This document shows, piece by piece, positions 35,460 to 43,577 of a stretch of 64,000 bases of DNA. A program made the translations under genes and the position numbers. This stretch comes from Bacteroidales bacterium. GTDB lineage: Bacteria > Bacteroidota > Bacteroidia > Bacteroidales > UBA10428. The DNA lies in the NCBI GenBank assembly GCA_016930375.1, contig JAFGGU010000021.1, positions 60,120 through 124,119 on the forward strand, read 5' to 3'. Every line of letters starts with the position of its first letter. Position 1 is the stretch's first letter. A model generated the notes under the pieces. That model worked only from the letters and a program-made list of their open reading frames with translations. It had not been told where the DNA came from and searched no databases.

Positions 35460-35533
35460 GGTTCCGTAGCTCAGTTGGATAGAGCAACAGCCTTCTAAGC
35501 TGTGGGTCGCGCGTTCGAATCGCGCCGGAATCA
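35460..35533 (+). tRNA. tRNA-Arg (anticodon TCT)
   Basis: A 74-base cloverleaf: acceptor GGTTCCG pairs with CGGAATC (one G-U), D arm GCTC/GAGC, anticodon arm ACAGC/GCTGT with loop CTTCTAA giving anticodon TCT, T arm GCGCG-TTCGAAT-CGCGC, discriminator A. No CCA is encoded. The anticodon reads AGA and AGG codons, common in this AT-leaning genome. Upstream are a -7 element and four heptad repeats; a strong terminator follows after 7 bases. Confidence 0.97.
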
Positions 35534-35534
35534 C

Positions 35535-35567
35535 AAAAAAATGCCTCCTTTAGGGAGGCATTTTTTT
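35535..35567 (+). terminator. Rho-independent terminator of tRNA-Arg
   Basis: Stem ATGCCTCC (35541-35548) and GGAGGCAT (35554-35561) with loop TTTAG, preceded by A7 and followed by T7. It ends tRNA transcription and could also act on the opposite strand. Confidence 0.9.
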
Positions 35568-35646
35568 GTGATCACGAGCGGGAATTGCAGGCAGGCCTGT
35601 GGGAGACGAGTAATCAGTTTCGATGCCCATCTTCAATCCTTACATC

Positions 35647-36153
35647 CTACCACCTATAGCTGGTATTCTCAAATATATTTTTAGTTCTTATATCCTCTGA
35701 ATGATTTGTCTTGTAAGCATCATACCAGTCCAAATATAAATCGGCTACATCCATTAACTCTCTCCCTGATAACCTGGAATAACCTTCAGTTTCAGAAAAG
35801 TCAGTTGTGTCTCTCAAACAGGGTTCAAGTGAAGGGTATTTTATTGAATAACGTATTCCGTCAATAGTCCAGAAAATGCATTCGTTAAGAATTTTTGGAT
35901 TCGTATATCTGGATGAAAGGGGATTTGTAGGAAATTCTTCAATCCGTGAAGTATCTTTTGCATAGTGTAACAGACCGGCAATATCTTCCATCGCAAAATT
36001 CGGAAGTTCATAACCTACTTCATTAAAATAATTTCCATTTTTTAGTATGCTGACAAATTCATCGACATCCGGATCATTCATATCAAAATCGTCCTTGGTA
36101 CAGGATATTAGCGTTATTAGGCTCAGAATTAAAAGATAAAACTTTGTTTTCAT
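35647..36153 (-). CDS. Hypothetical lipoprotein
   Basis: I do not recognise the family. The 168-residue product has a lipoprotein signal (MKTKFYLLILSLITLISCTK) with the lipobox Cys followed by Lys, then an acidic mature part (DDFDMNDPDVDEFVSILKNG) and a C-terminal half with SGRELMDVADLYLDWYDAYK. The segment DEFVSILKNGNYFNEVGYELPNF resembles small Bacteroidota lipoproteins annotated only as hypothetical. It opens the AT-rich, repeat-rich accessory stretch downstream of the tRNA. Upstream is a large nested palindrome. No promoter could be assigned. Confidence 0.75.
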   Translation of the reverse strand: MKTKFYLLILSLITLISCTKDDFDMNDPDVDEFVSILKNGNYFNEVGYELPNFAMEDIAGLLHYAKDTSRIEEFPTNPLSSRYTNPKILNECIFWTIDGIRYSIKYPSLEPCLRDTTDFSETEGYSRLSGRELMDVADLYLDWYDAYKTNHSEDIRTKNIFENTSYRW

Positions 36154-36241
36154 ATTATGATTATTTTATATGGTTCATTTGAAAATACTACTGATGCTTA
36201 AATTTTATAAGTTGATGTATCCTTGATTTTTTCGGTTTTGG

Positions 36242-36438
36242 GCCACGAAGTGGCAAAATCTGAATAACCGTGGGTGGTAACCCACGGAAATGAGCTGTGT
36301 ATTCCAACACAGCCCTGAAGGGGCTGAATAACAGACCTGAATGCTGATCGATTCAACCCCTTCAGGGCTGAAAGTGTTTTCTATCCACTTATCCGTGGGT
36401 TTTCACCCACGGTTATTCAGATATAACCCCTTCGGGGT
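36242..36438. repeat. Nested palindrome / structured repeat element
   Basis: About 200 bp made of stacked hairpins: GCCAC-GAA-GTGGC, CCGTGGGT with ACCCACGG (twice), GCTGTGT with ACACAGC, CCCTGAAGGGG-type stems (twice) and CCCCTTCGGGG. The outer arms TCTGAATAACCGTGGGT (36259-36275) and its exact 17-base complement (36405-36421) make the whole unit one imperfect inverted repeat. The last 26 bases code for the C-terminus of the lipoprotein on the minus strand. It resembles REP-like palindromes; alternatively it is a structured RNA. Confidence 0.8.
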
Positions 36439-36835
36439 CCAAAACAAACGCTAAATCGTAATTTATACTACCAACGTTAAGCTTTTTGTATAACTTTAAT
36501 TTTGAGCCATTAAATGTATATGTATGTTTTCCACTTAGCACCCATGAAGGGCCGTAAATTGCAGGAACTGGGAAAAATAATGTATCTATGAATTCAATTT
36601 CATTATGACTTAATACCAGCCGTCCGGCTCCTTTACCAAACGGTAAATCTGTAGTGCAATAGTACCTTCCAGATTCTATTTTCAGAAAAACGGTGCCATA
36701 CTGAAATGCAATACTAGTTATGAAATTACCATTGAATTCATAGGACAAGCCAGGATCAATTTCTATAACTGATTCACTCTTTTCACAGCTTAAAAAAATA
36801 ATTGAACTGCAGAAAAGGACCTTAAAGGCTTTCAT
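36413..36835 (-). CDS. Hypothetical lipoprotein ending in a palindromic repeat
   Basis: Unrecognised 140-residue product. It has a lipoprotein signal (MKAFKVLFCSSIIFLSCEK) with lipobox LSC. The mature part is beta-rich: YEFNGNFITSIAFQYGTVFL, YYCTTDLPFGKGAGRLVLSH, HTYTFNGSKLKLYKKLNVGS. A TTG-initiated extension to 36844 is possible, but ATG 36835 starts the signal. The last codons (DPEGVISE) are written by the CCCCTTCGGGG hairpin and the arm of the nested palindrome, so the original C-terminus has probably been replaced by the repeat. AT-rich, like its neighbours; probably recently acquired or fast evolving. Confidence 0.7.
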   Translation of the reverse strand: MKAFKVLFCSSIIFLSCEKSESVIEIDPGLSYEFNGNFITSIAFQYGTVFLKIESGRYYCTTDLPFGKGAGRLVLSHNEIEFIDTLFFPVPAIYGPSWVLSGKHTYTFNGSKLKLYKKLNVGSINYDLAFVLDPEGVISE

Positions 36836-37001
36836 TCGGTACAATTTCGTAATAGATGAAATAAATGAGTCAATGGTTGCTTTACAAAATTGAACCCTGT
36901 ATATCTTGTAATAACATGTCCTGAGAGTAAACCAGTGAGATTTTTAACTTAAAATAAGGCATGTGTGGTTATTCATCCTGAACGGATTCAGTGAATGACC
37001 A
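36836..37001. other. Gene-free AT-rich stretch with a 17-bp inverted-repeat arm
   Basis: No coding frame of note. It contains AGGCATGTGTGGTTATT (36957-36973), whose exact complement lies at 38643-38659, and the first bases of the 53-bp direct repeat that starts at 36999. Confidence 0.6.
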
Positions 37002-37183
37002 TCAGCGATCTGCTGGACTCATCTGGCTGGTTTTTAATTCGGAAACGATATGGGAAACTTTTCTCGCTGGTCCCCATAATGTTGTATGAGATCCATATGG
37101 ACCAAGAGAACATTCTGGGCATTTATTGCCTTTCTCAATATGTATTAGGTTCTCTGTGTGTACGTTACATTTATAATAACCAC
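36999..37183. repeat. Long copy of a duplicated segment
   Basis: Bases 36999-37051 and 37143-37183 recur at 38561-38613 and 38611-38651 with two mismatches in each block. The 91 bases between the blocks are missing from the second copy, with a TAT shared at the junction. The segment covers most of the small zinc-ribbon-like frame on the minus strand. Confidence 0.85.
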
Positions 37184-37289
37184 TTTCCATGCATATTTGT
37201 CCGGTTTTCAGCATATTCAATGATTTAGTGAGTTGGGTATAATGGTTTATACTCTGAGATGTGAAAAAGTAACCCTCTCCGACTACCAA
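37002..37289 (-). CDS. Small cysteine-rich, zinc-ribbon-like protein
   Basis: A 95-residue frame that looks genuine because its centre, TGQICMESGYYKCNVHTENL followed by IHIEKGNKCPECSLGPYGSH, has the ordered pattern GQ-C-SG-Y-C-H-N-I---KG---P-C--G-H-T-W seen in small zinc-ribbon-like proteins of Bacteroidota and Firmicutes (compare the YjzC-like group). Cys and His spacing suits one zinc site. The extreme N- and C-termini do not look conserved, so the real start may be an internal Met (MLKTGQICM, about 37215). A deleted second copy lies at 38561-38651. Function unknown; it may be a decaying passenger of the duplicated segment. Confidence 0.45.
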   Translation of the reverse strand: MVVGEGYFFTSQSINHYTQLTKSLNMLKTGQICMESGYYKCNVHTENLIHIEKGNKCPECSLGPYGSHTTLWGPARKVSHIVSELKTSQMSPADR

Positions 37290-37527
37290 TTACGCAGTTT
37301 TCCATAAATAGCGGAAGTTTAATTATTGTGAACAACCAGGTGGTTGGTTATGTAGTAACAAACTACAGTTTCATATGGCGTTAAGAAAACCACGCCGCTC
37401 TTTTATTTCAATTGAATTGGACGATACACGTTAATCCATTCAATAATTGTGAATGTAATTAAATAGACCCCATGGCCTTCGAATATTTTGTACTTGTCGG
37501 AAAACGGTATTGAAATTACAAATATTA
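37290..37527. other. AT-rich intergenic region without a gene
   Basis: I see no supported coding frame, hairpin terminator or -7 element in these 238 bases. Confidence 0.5.
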
Positions 37528-38487
37528 CTAATTTGTGTAAATATTCTCTTGAATGAAATGGAACTTTGTGTCGTCATGCGTCGGGAGACGCTCGCCAGTC
37601 AGGGTTTCCTGTAGAACTCCAAAAATCCGAACTGCTCGTATAGAATAACTATGAAATTTATTATTGCAACTCTGGCGGCCAGTGCTAAAGTACTGGGCAT
37701 ATGCATGTAAATCATCAAACTCTGAACTACTCCAATAGCTACTATTCGTAAAATTCCCAAATCCATTATTTTTCAAATTGGTATACATTAGTCCCAATTC
37801 ATCTCTGGAAGGTAAAAACCAATCATCAAAACCTTTCAAAACCAAGTCATCGCACAACTTAGCAGCATAGTAACCATCTCCCAGAATACTGACAAGGGAG
37901 CTGGTATTCGTTTGTCCGGAACCAATAGCAGTACTAGTTATACCATAGTAAATATAACTTTGAGAATACCAAGGTATACCTGTACCTTGGTCGTTTTGAG
38001 CACAAACAAGTCCATACTGATTAGGGTAGGTTCCTCCCAAATAGAAAATAATACCTCCTTGATATGTATCGCCGATAGATAACGATGTGGATGAAATTGT
38101 TGTAAACGCAATATCTGGCCCATAACCGATACCTTCTGAATTTATAGCATAAGCCCGAACATGATACAGCTTACCAGGTAATAAATCATTTATATAACTT
38201 GTAAAAATGCCAGCACCAATTCCGTCGGAAGTACTAAAATTAGATATAGTCGGATTGTCTGAAGTAAACCAACAAACACCTCTTGTTGTAATGGATGTTC
38301 CTCCATCACTTACAATATTGCCTCTACTTATTGCAGAAGTTTGAGTTATATCAGTAATCGCTGTTGAAATTAAAGTTGGTTTTTGAGCAATAGGCTTGTA
38401 TTGATCTATTTCACAACTACTCAAAAATGATAGCAGTGTAAAAATCAGGATGAACTGAAAGGTAAAAAAAATATTTCGTTTTTTCAT
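37528..38487 (-). CDS. Lipoprotein with Ig-like repeat and DUF1566 (Lcl-type) C-terminal domain
   Basis: Secreted lipoprotein of 319 residues. The signal ends in LLSFLSSCEI. Residues about 45-130 match the Bacteroidota repeat ITDITQTSAISRGNIVSDGG ... RGVCWFTSDNPTISN ... LLPGKLYHVRAYAINSEGIG, an Ig/fibronectin-like module shared with the FISUMP protein at 43.6 kb. Residues about 135-300 form a DUF1566-type domain: YQGGIIFYLGGTYPNQYGLV, then GFDDWFLPSRDELGLMYTNL and YWSSSEFDDLHAYAQYF. Probably a surface carbohydrate- or protein-binding module. It is bracketed by 53-bp direct repeats and a 17-bp inverted repeat. Confidence 0.85.
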   Translation of the reverse strand: MKKRNIFFTFQFILIFTLLSFLSSCEIDQYKPIAQKPTLISTAITDITQTSAISRGNIVSDGGTSITTRGVCWFTSDNPTISNFSTSDGIGAGIFTSYINDLLPGKLYHVRAYAINSEGIGYGPDIAFTTISSTSLSIGDTYQGGIIFYLGGTYPNQYGLVCAQNDQGTGIPWYSQSYIYYGITSTAIGSGQTNTSSLVSILGDGYYAAKLCDDLVLKGFDDWFLPSRDELGLMYTNLKNNGFGNFTNSSYWSSSEFDDLHAYAQYFSTGRQSCNNKFHSYSIRAVRIFGVLQETLTGERLPTHDDTKFHFIQENIYTN

Positions 38488-38802
38488 AATCTTTTATATA
38501 CTATCTAATCAAAGGTTACGATGAGTGTAAAGGTATTTAATAGAGCTAATCTGTGCAAATCCATCAGCGATCTGCTGGACTCATCTGGCTGGTAATTAAT
38601 TCGGAAACGATATTAGGTTCTCGGTGTGTACGTTACATTTGTAATAACCACACATGCCTGATTTTATTCTTTGGCAGTTGTTCTTCAGGGAAAAAAAGAA
38701 AAATAGATTCATAAATAACAGAGCTGAAAATCAATTTTTTACTTGACTTTTACTTTTAAATGTCGTAACTTTTATTTTCTTAAAATTCAACCCCATCAGA
38801 CC
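38488..38802. other. Intergenic region holding the second copy of the duplicated segment
   Basis: Between divergent genes. It holds the repeat copy at 38561-38651 and the inverted-repeat arm at 38643-38659. Otherwise AT-rich with no coding frame. TAACTTTT at 38768-38775 is one mismatch from a -7 element and could serve the gene at 38803. Confidence 0.6.
38561..38659. repeat. Short (deleted) copy of the duplicated segment
   Basis: Copy of 36999-37183 lacking 91 internal bases. On the minus strand it still spells GYYKCNVHTENLI of the zinc-ribbon-like protein, then goes out of register. Its end (38643-38659) is an exact inverted copy of 36957-36973. Confidence 0.85.
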
Positions 38803-39324
38803 ATGAAAAAAGCAACCACTTTTTTAATGCTTCTCAGTATTATGGTAATCAGCCTGACGCAATGCTGTAAAGAAAAGAGCGGGAGTGTTGTTGGATCAAT
38901 TGATTCAGCTTATATTTATGTGCCAAGAGATACAGTGGCAATTTACTTAACATCTATTAAACGAAATGATGGACATGGTATATTTTCCCATCACCTTGCC
39001 ATGTTCGATGGAAACGGCAATTATAGTATCGACAGCCTGACTACTGTGTATACTTATAACAAGGCTAGACCCGGGAATATTCAATGGATAAGGGTTGTAA
39101 ACAGTGGTATAAAGAAGATAGTCGAAATTAAATCCGCAGAACTTAAGCCAGTTATATTTAGAGACAGTGCATATGAACATCCGCATGGCATATGGAATCT
39201 TAATATACCGGAAGGTATTAATTTACCGCCTGGAGGAATAACAGAAAAATACAGCATTACATACATCCTGAAGGAAACTAATGATACTATTATTATTGAT
39301 CCTTACCTGAGGATCCCGGATTAA
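38803..39324 (+). CDS. Hypothetical lipoprotein upstream of TPR histidine kinase
   Basis: Unrecognised 173-residue product. The frame opens at 38743, but the ATG at 38803 starts a clear lipoprotein signal (MKKATTFLMLLSIMVISLTQ then C-C), so I use it. The mature part is beta-rich (VVGSIDSAYIYVPRDTVAIY, FSHHLAMFDGNGNYSIDSLT) with no motif I can name. It ends 10 bp before the TPR histidine kinase on the same strand, so the two are very likely one operon, and the lipoprotein may be an accessory or input partner of the kinase. That link is inference from spacing only. Confidence 0.75.
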   Translation: MKKATTFLMLLSIMVISLTQCCKEKSGSVVGSIDSAYIYVPRDTVAIYLTSIKRNDGHGIFSHHLAMFDGNGNYSIDSLTTVYTYNKARPGNIQWIRVVNSGIKKIVEIKSAELKPVIFRDSAYEHPHGIWNLNIPEGINLPPGGITEKYSITYILKETNDTIIIDPYLRIPD

Positions 39325-39334
39325 GAACAGTACA

Positions 39335-41365
39335 ATGAATTATCGTACAATTTCATCTTTTTGTATTGCTTTTGTCGTTTCAACTAACTCACTTTTCGCG
39401 ATTAATGGATCAGCATCCGACAGTCTGTGGTATTTATTAAACAGCGGTCTGGTCAAAGAAGATACTGTCAGATACAGACTTCTATACGAAATAGCCAAAA
39501 GCTCAGGCGATGCTGACACCATTTTAAAATACAGTGAGCTGGCCATACAACTTGCTGAAAAACTGAATATAAGTCCTGCAAAACCTACTGTTTTGAAAGG
39601 AACCGGCTTTCTTAATTCCTTTAAACCTGCCTCGGCGCTTGAATGTTTTATAAAAGCAGCCAATTTGTACAAATCAGAACAAAATAACATCCAGTTGGCC
39701 AGGACCTATAATTATATGGCAGAAGCCTATAACCTGATCGGAAACCATGACAATGAGCTATATTATCTTAATAGTGCTATTTCTATTTTTAGAAATGAAA
39801 GGGATTCAAACAAGCTGGCATTTACCCTGCACAATTTAGGCTATGCCAAATACAGTATGGGGAAATTTGATACCGCCCTCATCTTATATTCCGAGGCAGG
39901 TGAGATATTCCAAAAGTTAGGAAAATTAAAAGAAAATATTTACTGCCTGGGCAATTCGGGATTGGTTTATTCCAAAAAATCGGAATTTAAAAAGGCGGAG
40001 GATTATCTCCTCCGCGCAATCAAACTACTTACTGAAAAGAACGATAATACAGCACTTTCACAGTTTATGACTGAATATGCCGGCATTCTTCAGCATAAAG
40101 GGGATATAAAAAAAGCCATAATTTATGCGACTTCAGCTTTTGATATTGCGCATAAGAATGGCATTATTGATTTTGAGCGAGGAGCTTCATTTCGTCTTGC
40201 TCAACTGTATCAGATATCCGGCAAAATTGATAGCGCTTTTTATTACCAGTCGCTTTATATAAAAGCGAACGACAGTATCAACAAAAGTAGTGGTACAAAG
40301 AATATTTTGAAAATGGCTGACCTGCGTACCGAATTTGAAGTGGCTAAAAAGCAGGCAGAGGTTGATGCATTGCAGAAGAAAAAGGTAATACAACTTATTG
40401 TGATTGTAAGTTTAACGCTCATCCTGTTACTGGCTCTGGGTCTCATCAGGTTGTATTATTACAGCATGAAACGGGCACAAAAGCTTACGGCTGCTCTTGA
40501 TGAGCGTCGCATATTATTGGAAAATCAGAGCGCAAAGTTGAAAGAACACCAGGAAGAATTATCGCAACAAAAAGAAGAATTGCAGTCAACGCTTGAGAAT
40601 CTTCAGAAAACCCAGGAACAGCTTATTGAATCAGAAAAAATGGCTGCCATTGGCAGCCTGGTGTCAGGGATTGCCCATGAGATCAACACACCGGTAGGAA
40701 TTGGCATAACCGCCATCAGCAGTCTGCAGGATGATATTCAAAGAATGACCGGACTCTATGAAAAGGATAAGATCAGTCGGGAAGATTTCAGGAAATTCAT
40801 ACTTTCATCCCAGGATGTAGCCAACCTTATACATAAAAATCTGGAACGCGCAGCTGCACTTATTCAGAGCTTTAAACAGGTTTCAACGGATCAGGTAACT
40901 GAACACCAACGGGTATTTGCATTCAGAGAATATTTGAACGACATCCTCCTCAGTTTACGCCCAAAATTCGCCGAAAAGAATATTACTTTTCAGATTGAAT
41001 GTGATAATACCCTGGAGGTGAATTCTTTTCCCGGAGTCTATGCCCAGATCTTTACCAATTTGTTAATAAACAGCTTACAGCATGGATTTCACAATAAGGA
41101 TACAGGCACTATTGGCATTAAGGCAGATCTAAGCAAAGACTTGCTGAAAATCCGGTATACAGATGATGGAGCCGGTATTAGCAAAAAGGACCTGCCGCAT
41201 ATCTTTGAACCTTTTTATACATCCGATCAGCACCGCGGAACCGGATTGGGGCTGAACATTCTCTATAACCTGGTTAAACAGAAACTCCATGGCACAATAA
41301 CCTGTGAAAGTGAACATGGGAAAGGCGTCTTATTTAAAATTGAAGTGCCGGTGAATGTTGAGTAA
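39335..41365 (+). CDS. Tetratricopeptide-repeat sensor histidine kinase
   Basis: Membrane two-component sensor of 676 residues. After a short signal (FCIAFVVSTNSLFA) come about seven TPR-like repeats in the periplasmic part (residues 40-320; for example LARTYNYMAEAYNLIGNHDN, FTLHNLGYAKYSMGKFDTAL), one membrane segment near 348-370, a coiled coil of about 65 residues, then the kinase core. The H box is SGIAHEINTPVG with His448; N box IFTNLLINSLQHGF, G1 YTDDGAGI, G2 GTGLGLNILYNLV. The HEINTPVG form points to the HisKA_4-like/atypical group. No response regulator is adjacent; the lone receiver at 19.5 kb is a possible but unproven partner. Confidence 0.92.
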   Translation: MNYRTISSFCIAFVVSTNSLFAINGSASDSLWYLLNSGLVKEDTVRYRLLYEIAKSSGDADTILKYSELAIQLAEKLNISPAKPTVLKGTGFLNSFKPASALECFIKAANLYKSEQNNIQLARTYNYMAEAYNLIGNHDNELYYLNSAISIFRNERDSNKLAFTLHNLGYAKYSMGKFDTALILYSEAGEIFQKLGKLKENIYCLGNSGLVYSKKSEFKKAEDYLLRAIKLLTEKNDNTALSQFMTEYAGILQHKGDIKKAIIYATSAFDIAHKNGIIDFERGASFRLAQLYQISGKIDSAFYYQSLYIKANDSINKSSGTKNILKMADLRTEFEVAKKQAEVDALQKKKVIQLIVIVSLTLILLLALGLIRLYYYSMKRAQKLTAALDERRILLENQSAKLKEHQEELSQQKEELQSTLENLQKTQEQLIESEKMAAIGSLVSGIAHEINTPVGIGITAISSLQDDIQRMTGLYEKDKISREDFRKFILSSQDVANLIHKNLERAAALIQSFKQVSTDQVTEHQRVFAFREYLNDILLSLRPKFAEKNITFQIECDNTLEVNSFPGVYAQIFTNLLINSLQHGFHNKDTGTIGIKADLSKDLLKIRYTDDGAGISKKDLPHIFEPFYTSDQHRGTGLGLNILYNLVKQKLHGTITCESEHGKGVLFKIEVPVNVE

Positions 41366-41388
41366 ATATAAATGATGTTTGGGTGCTG

Positions 41389-42480
41389 TTACAATTTAAT
41401 AAAGATCCTCTTCCTGTATAATAACCATGCCGGAATATAACAGAATGCCACATACAATAAAGCATAGATCAGACTGGCAAATTTAGCCGACAGGGAGATT
41501 CCGGTGCATAGATTCAGAAAATGCAGGTTAAGGCTTTGATTGCCTATTTTCAGGGAATAAAAGAACCAGGTCATCAGTCCGGCAAACACATAAATTGTGA
41601 TCGCGTTGGCACCGAATACAATGCCGATTTTTGTAAAACGCTTCCTGCCCATTATGTCCACAATAAAAATGCTTGCTGCGAGGGTCATGTAAGCCAATCC
41701 CCCGGTAAAGACCACATAAGAACTTGTCCAGAGATTTTTGTTCAGGGGGAAAACCCAGCCCCAGGCGTGGCCGACAATGGTGGCCAGAAAACCTGCCGTG
41801 AATAGCCAGAGTATTTTACGCTCCTGTTCGAGCTTGCCTGTTATAAGAACTCCTGCCATCATACCGGCTATTCCGGTAGCGATGGATGGGAATGTGCTTA
41901 ATATCCCCTCCGGATCCCAGCTTCCCTCCCACATACTGCCCGGCAGGAATTTGGTGTCGAACCATGCAGCCAGATTAATCCCGGGTTCAAGCATGGGTTT
42001 GCCATAACCCGGCGTTGGAATCAACATCATGGCCAGCCAGTAACCCATAAGGATGACAACACCTGTAATCATCTGGGTGCGCCAGGACGTGAAAAGGTAC
42101 AGCAACGAACAAACCAGGAAAACAATGGCAATGCGCTGCAGTACACCGGCAATGCGCAGTTCGGACAGATTCATCACATACAGAAAGTTCAGCAAGACGC
42201 CCAGCAGAAAGATCTTCAGGAATCGGGAGACGATTTTATTTACCATTTTCCGCGGTGGAACACCGGCAGTTATTCGCTTTGAGTAAGCCAATACGATGGA
42301 AACACCTACAATAAAAATAAAAAACGGGAATATCAGGTCGGTGGGGGTAACACCGTTCCATTCTTTATGTAATAAGGGAGCAAAGACATGATCCCATGAA
42401 CCCGGATTGTTAACCAGGATCATGGCTGCAATTGTAAATCCCCTGAATGCATCCAGGGAAATCAGTCGTTCATTTTGCAT
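41389..42480 (-). CDS. NagX-like / DUF5009 transmembrane acyltransferase-type protein
   Basis: Integral membrane protein of 363 residues with about ten segments. The start MQNERLISLDAFRGFTIAAM followed by ILVNNPGSWDHVFAPLLHKE and WNGVTPTDLIFPFFIFIVGV is the signature of the NagX/DUF5009 group, related to eukaryotic heparan-alpha-glucosaminide N-acetyltransferase. In proteobacteria nagX sits in N-acetylglucosamine clusters and is proposed to move or modify amino sugars. The frame extends to 42606, but the family N-terminus is at 42480. It converges with the histidine kinase (23 bp gap) and is divergent from the lipoprotein gene at 42.7 kb. Actual substrate is not known. Confidence 0.87.
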   Translation of the reverse strand: MQNERLISLDAFRGFTIAAMILVNNPGSWDHVFAPLLHKEWNGVTPTDLIFPFFIFIVGVSIVLAYSKRITAGVPPRKMVNKIVSRFLKIFLLGVLLNFLYVMNLSELRIAGVLQRIAIVFLVCSLLYLFTSWRTQMITGVVILMGYWLAMMLIPTPGYGKPMLEPGINLAAWFDTKFLPGSMWEGSWDPEGILSTFPSIATGIAGMMAGVLITGKLEQERKILWLFTAGFLATIVGHAWGWVFPLNKNLWTSSYVVFTGGLAYMTLAASIFIVDIMGRKRFTKIGIVFGANAITIYVFAGLMTWFFYSLKIGNQSLNLHFLNLCTGISLSAKFASLIYALLYVAFCYIPAWLLYRKRIFIKL

Positions 42481-42625
42481 AGGATTTGGTTTATTAGGAT
42501 AAATGCCGGGAAAAAGAGAATTAAAGCTTGAAAATATGAATTTTAGATGGATTATCCAGCAATGTAACTGAGATTTTTGACGCAACCTTTGATGCCGGAT
42601 TTTCATCTTACTTATTGAATTTAAC

Positions 42626-42633
42626 TACATTTG
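42626..42633 (+). promoter_or_regulatory. -7 promoter element of the lipoprotein gene at 42666
   Basis: TACATTTG is an exact TAnnTTTG match, 32 bases before the ATG at 42666, and rules out the earlier in-frame start at 42615. Confidence 0.5.
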
Positions 42634-42665
42634 ACTGGAAATACATCTGCAGGTACAATACCGAA

Positions 42666-43577
42666 ATGGAAGTGATAAAACTTTATCGGCAGTATAAGGC
42701 ACTTTTACGTGGAGTTTTTTTTGTTTTATGGATTTTCGCATGTGAAAAAGATCCGGGTATCACCCATACCTTCATTCCCGTCAGACCCGGTCCGGAGGTG
42801 TTTTTTGTGACCAGCAACAGGCTGGCATACCAGTTCAGTGAGTTTGACTTTTATGATTCTTCAACCTGCATTTTCTATTTTAAAACCCTTCATCAGGAAT
42901 TTGAAGATTATGATCGCGGAACATTCTCATTCCTCGATAATGGTGATACCATTTATTCCGGTAGTTTCTGGCCGGCGTACATGTGTTCCATGCCATCCGG
43001 TCCCTATATTGAATCGATGCCGTCGTTTTATGGCAACTATGCTTTCCGGGTAGATTACTTGTGGCATGAAGGACAGCCTGATCCGAGGAACAGCCCCGAA
43101 ATGATTGAAGTATTGAAGGACCACAATCTTTTGCATTCCGGAATTGCTTTGTCCATCGATACGATTGAGATCAGTGGGAACACGCTGGATTATTCCTTTA
43201 CAGTCACCAATGCTGATGCAACATCCCTTTTAATCCTCGATCCGGATAAAACAGGATCCGCGCTTTTTCATTATTTTACCAATGGATTGTACCTGTATGA
43301 TATGGACCATCATCAGGTTTTTTCCAGTGGTATCACTCACCTGGCGCCAGTTCCCTGGAACAGCTGGGAACCCGGATGGTTGTCAGAATTGCAACCCGGC
43401 GAATCCAAAACCTTTGCCATCCATGATACCATTATAACTCCTTTGATCCAGGGTGATTACCAGGCAGTATTTGAATTCCCCGGTCTGGCTTTCCAGGTTG
43501 CGAAAGATCAGCTTTACCAGGGAGACGCCAGGATCTGGCTGGGGGAGGTTCAGGGATCCAAAAGAATTGTTTATTAA
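42666..43577 (+). CDS. Hypothetical lipoprotein
   Basis: Unrecognised 303-residue product. From the ATG at 42666 it has a lipoprotein signal (LLRGVFFVLWIFAC then EKD). The mature protein is rich in aromatic residues and beta-type segments: GPEVFFVTSNRLAYQFSEFD, FSFLDNGDTIYSGSFWPAYM and, near the end, WNSWEPGWLSELQPGESKTF followed by YQAVFEFPGLAF. The last part resembles an Ig-like or carbohydrate-binding beta-sandwich with a PGES turn, but I cannot assign a family. It overlaps the end of the convergent FISUMP gene by 4 bp. Own -7 element at 42626. Confidence 0.75.
   Translation: MEVIKLYRQYKALLRGVFFVLWIFACEKDPGITHTFIPVRPGPEVFFVTSNRLAYQFSEFDFYDSSTCIFYFKTLHQEFEDYDRGTFSFLDNGDTIYSGSFWPAYMCSMPSGPYIESMPSFYGNYAFRVDYLWHEGQPDPRNSPEMIEVLKDHNLLHSGIALSIDTIEISGNTLDYSFTVTNADATSLLILDPDKTGSALFHYFTNGLYLYDMDHHQVFSSGITHLAPVPWNSWEPGWLSELQPGESKTFAIHDTIITPLIQGDYQAVFEFPGLAFQVAKDQLYQGDARIWLGEVQGSKRIVY

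Noticed and set aside
36995..37228. 77-residue plus-strand frame
   Set aside because: It is antisense to the zinc-ribbon-like frame and to the duplicated segment, with no recognisable motif.
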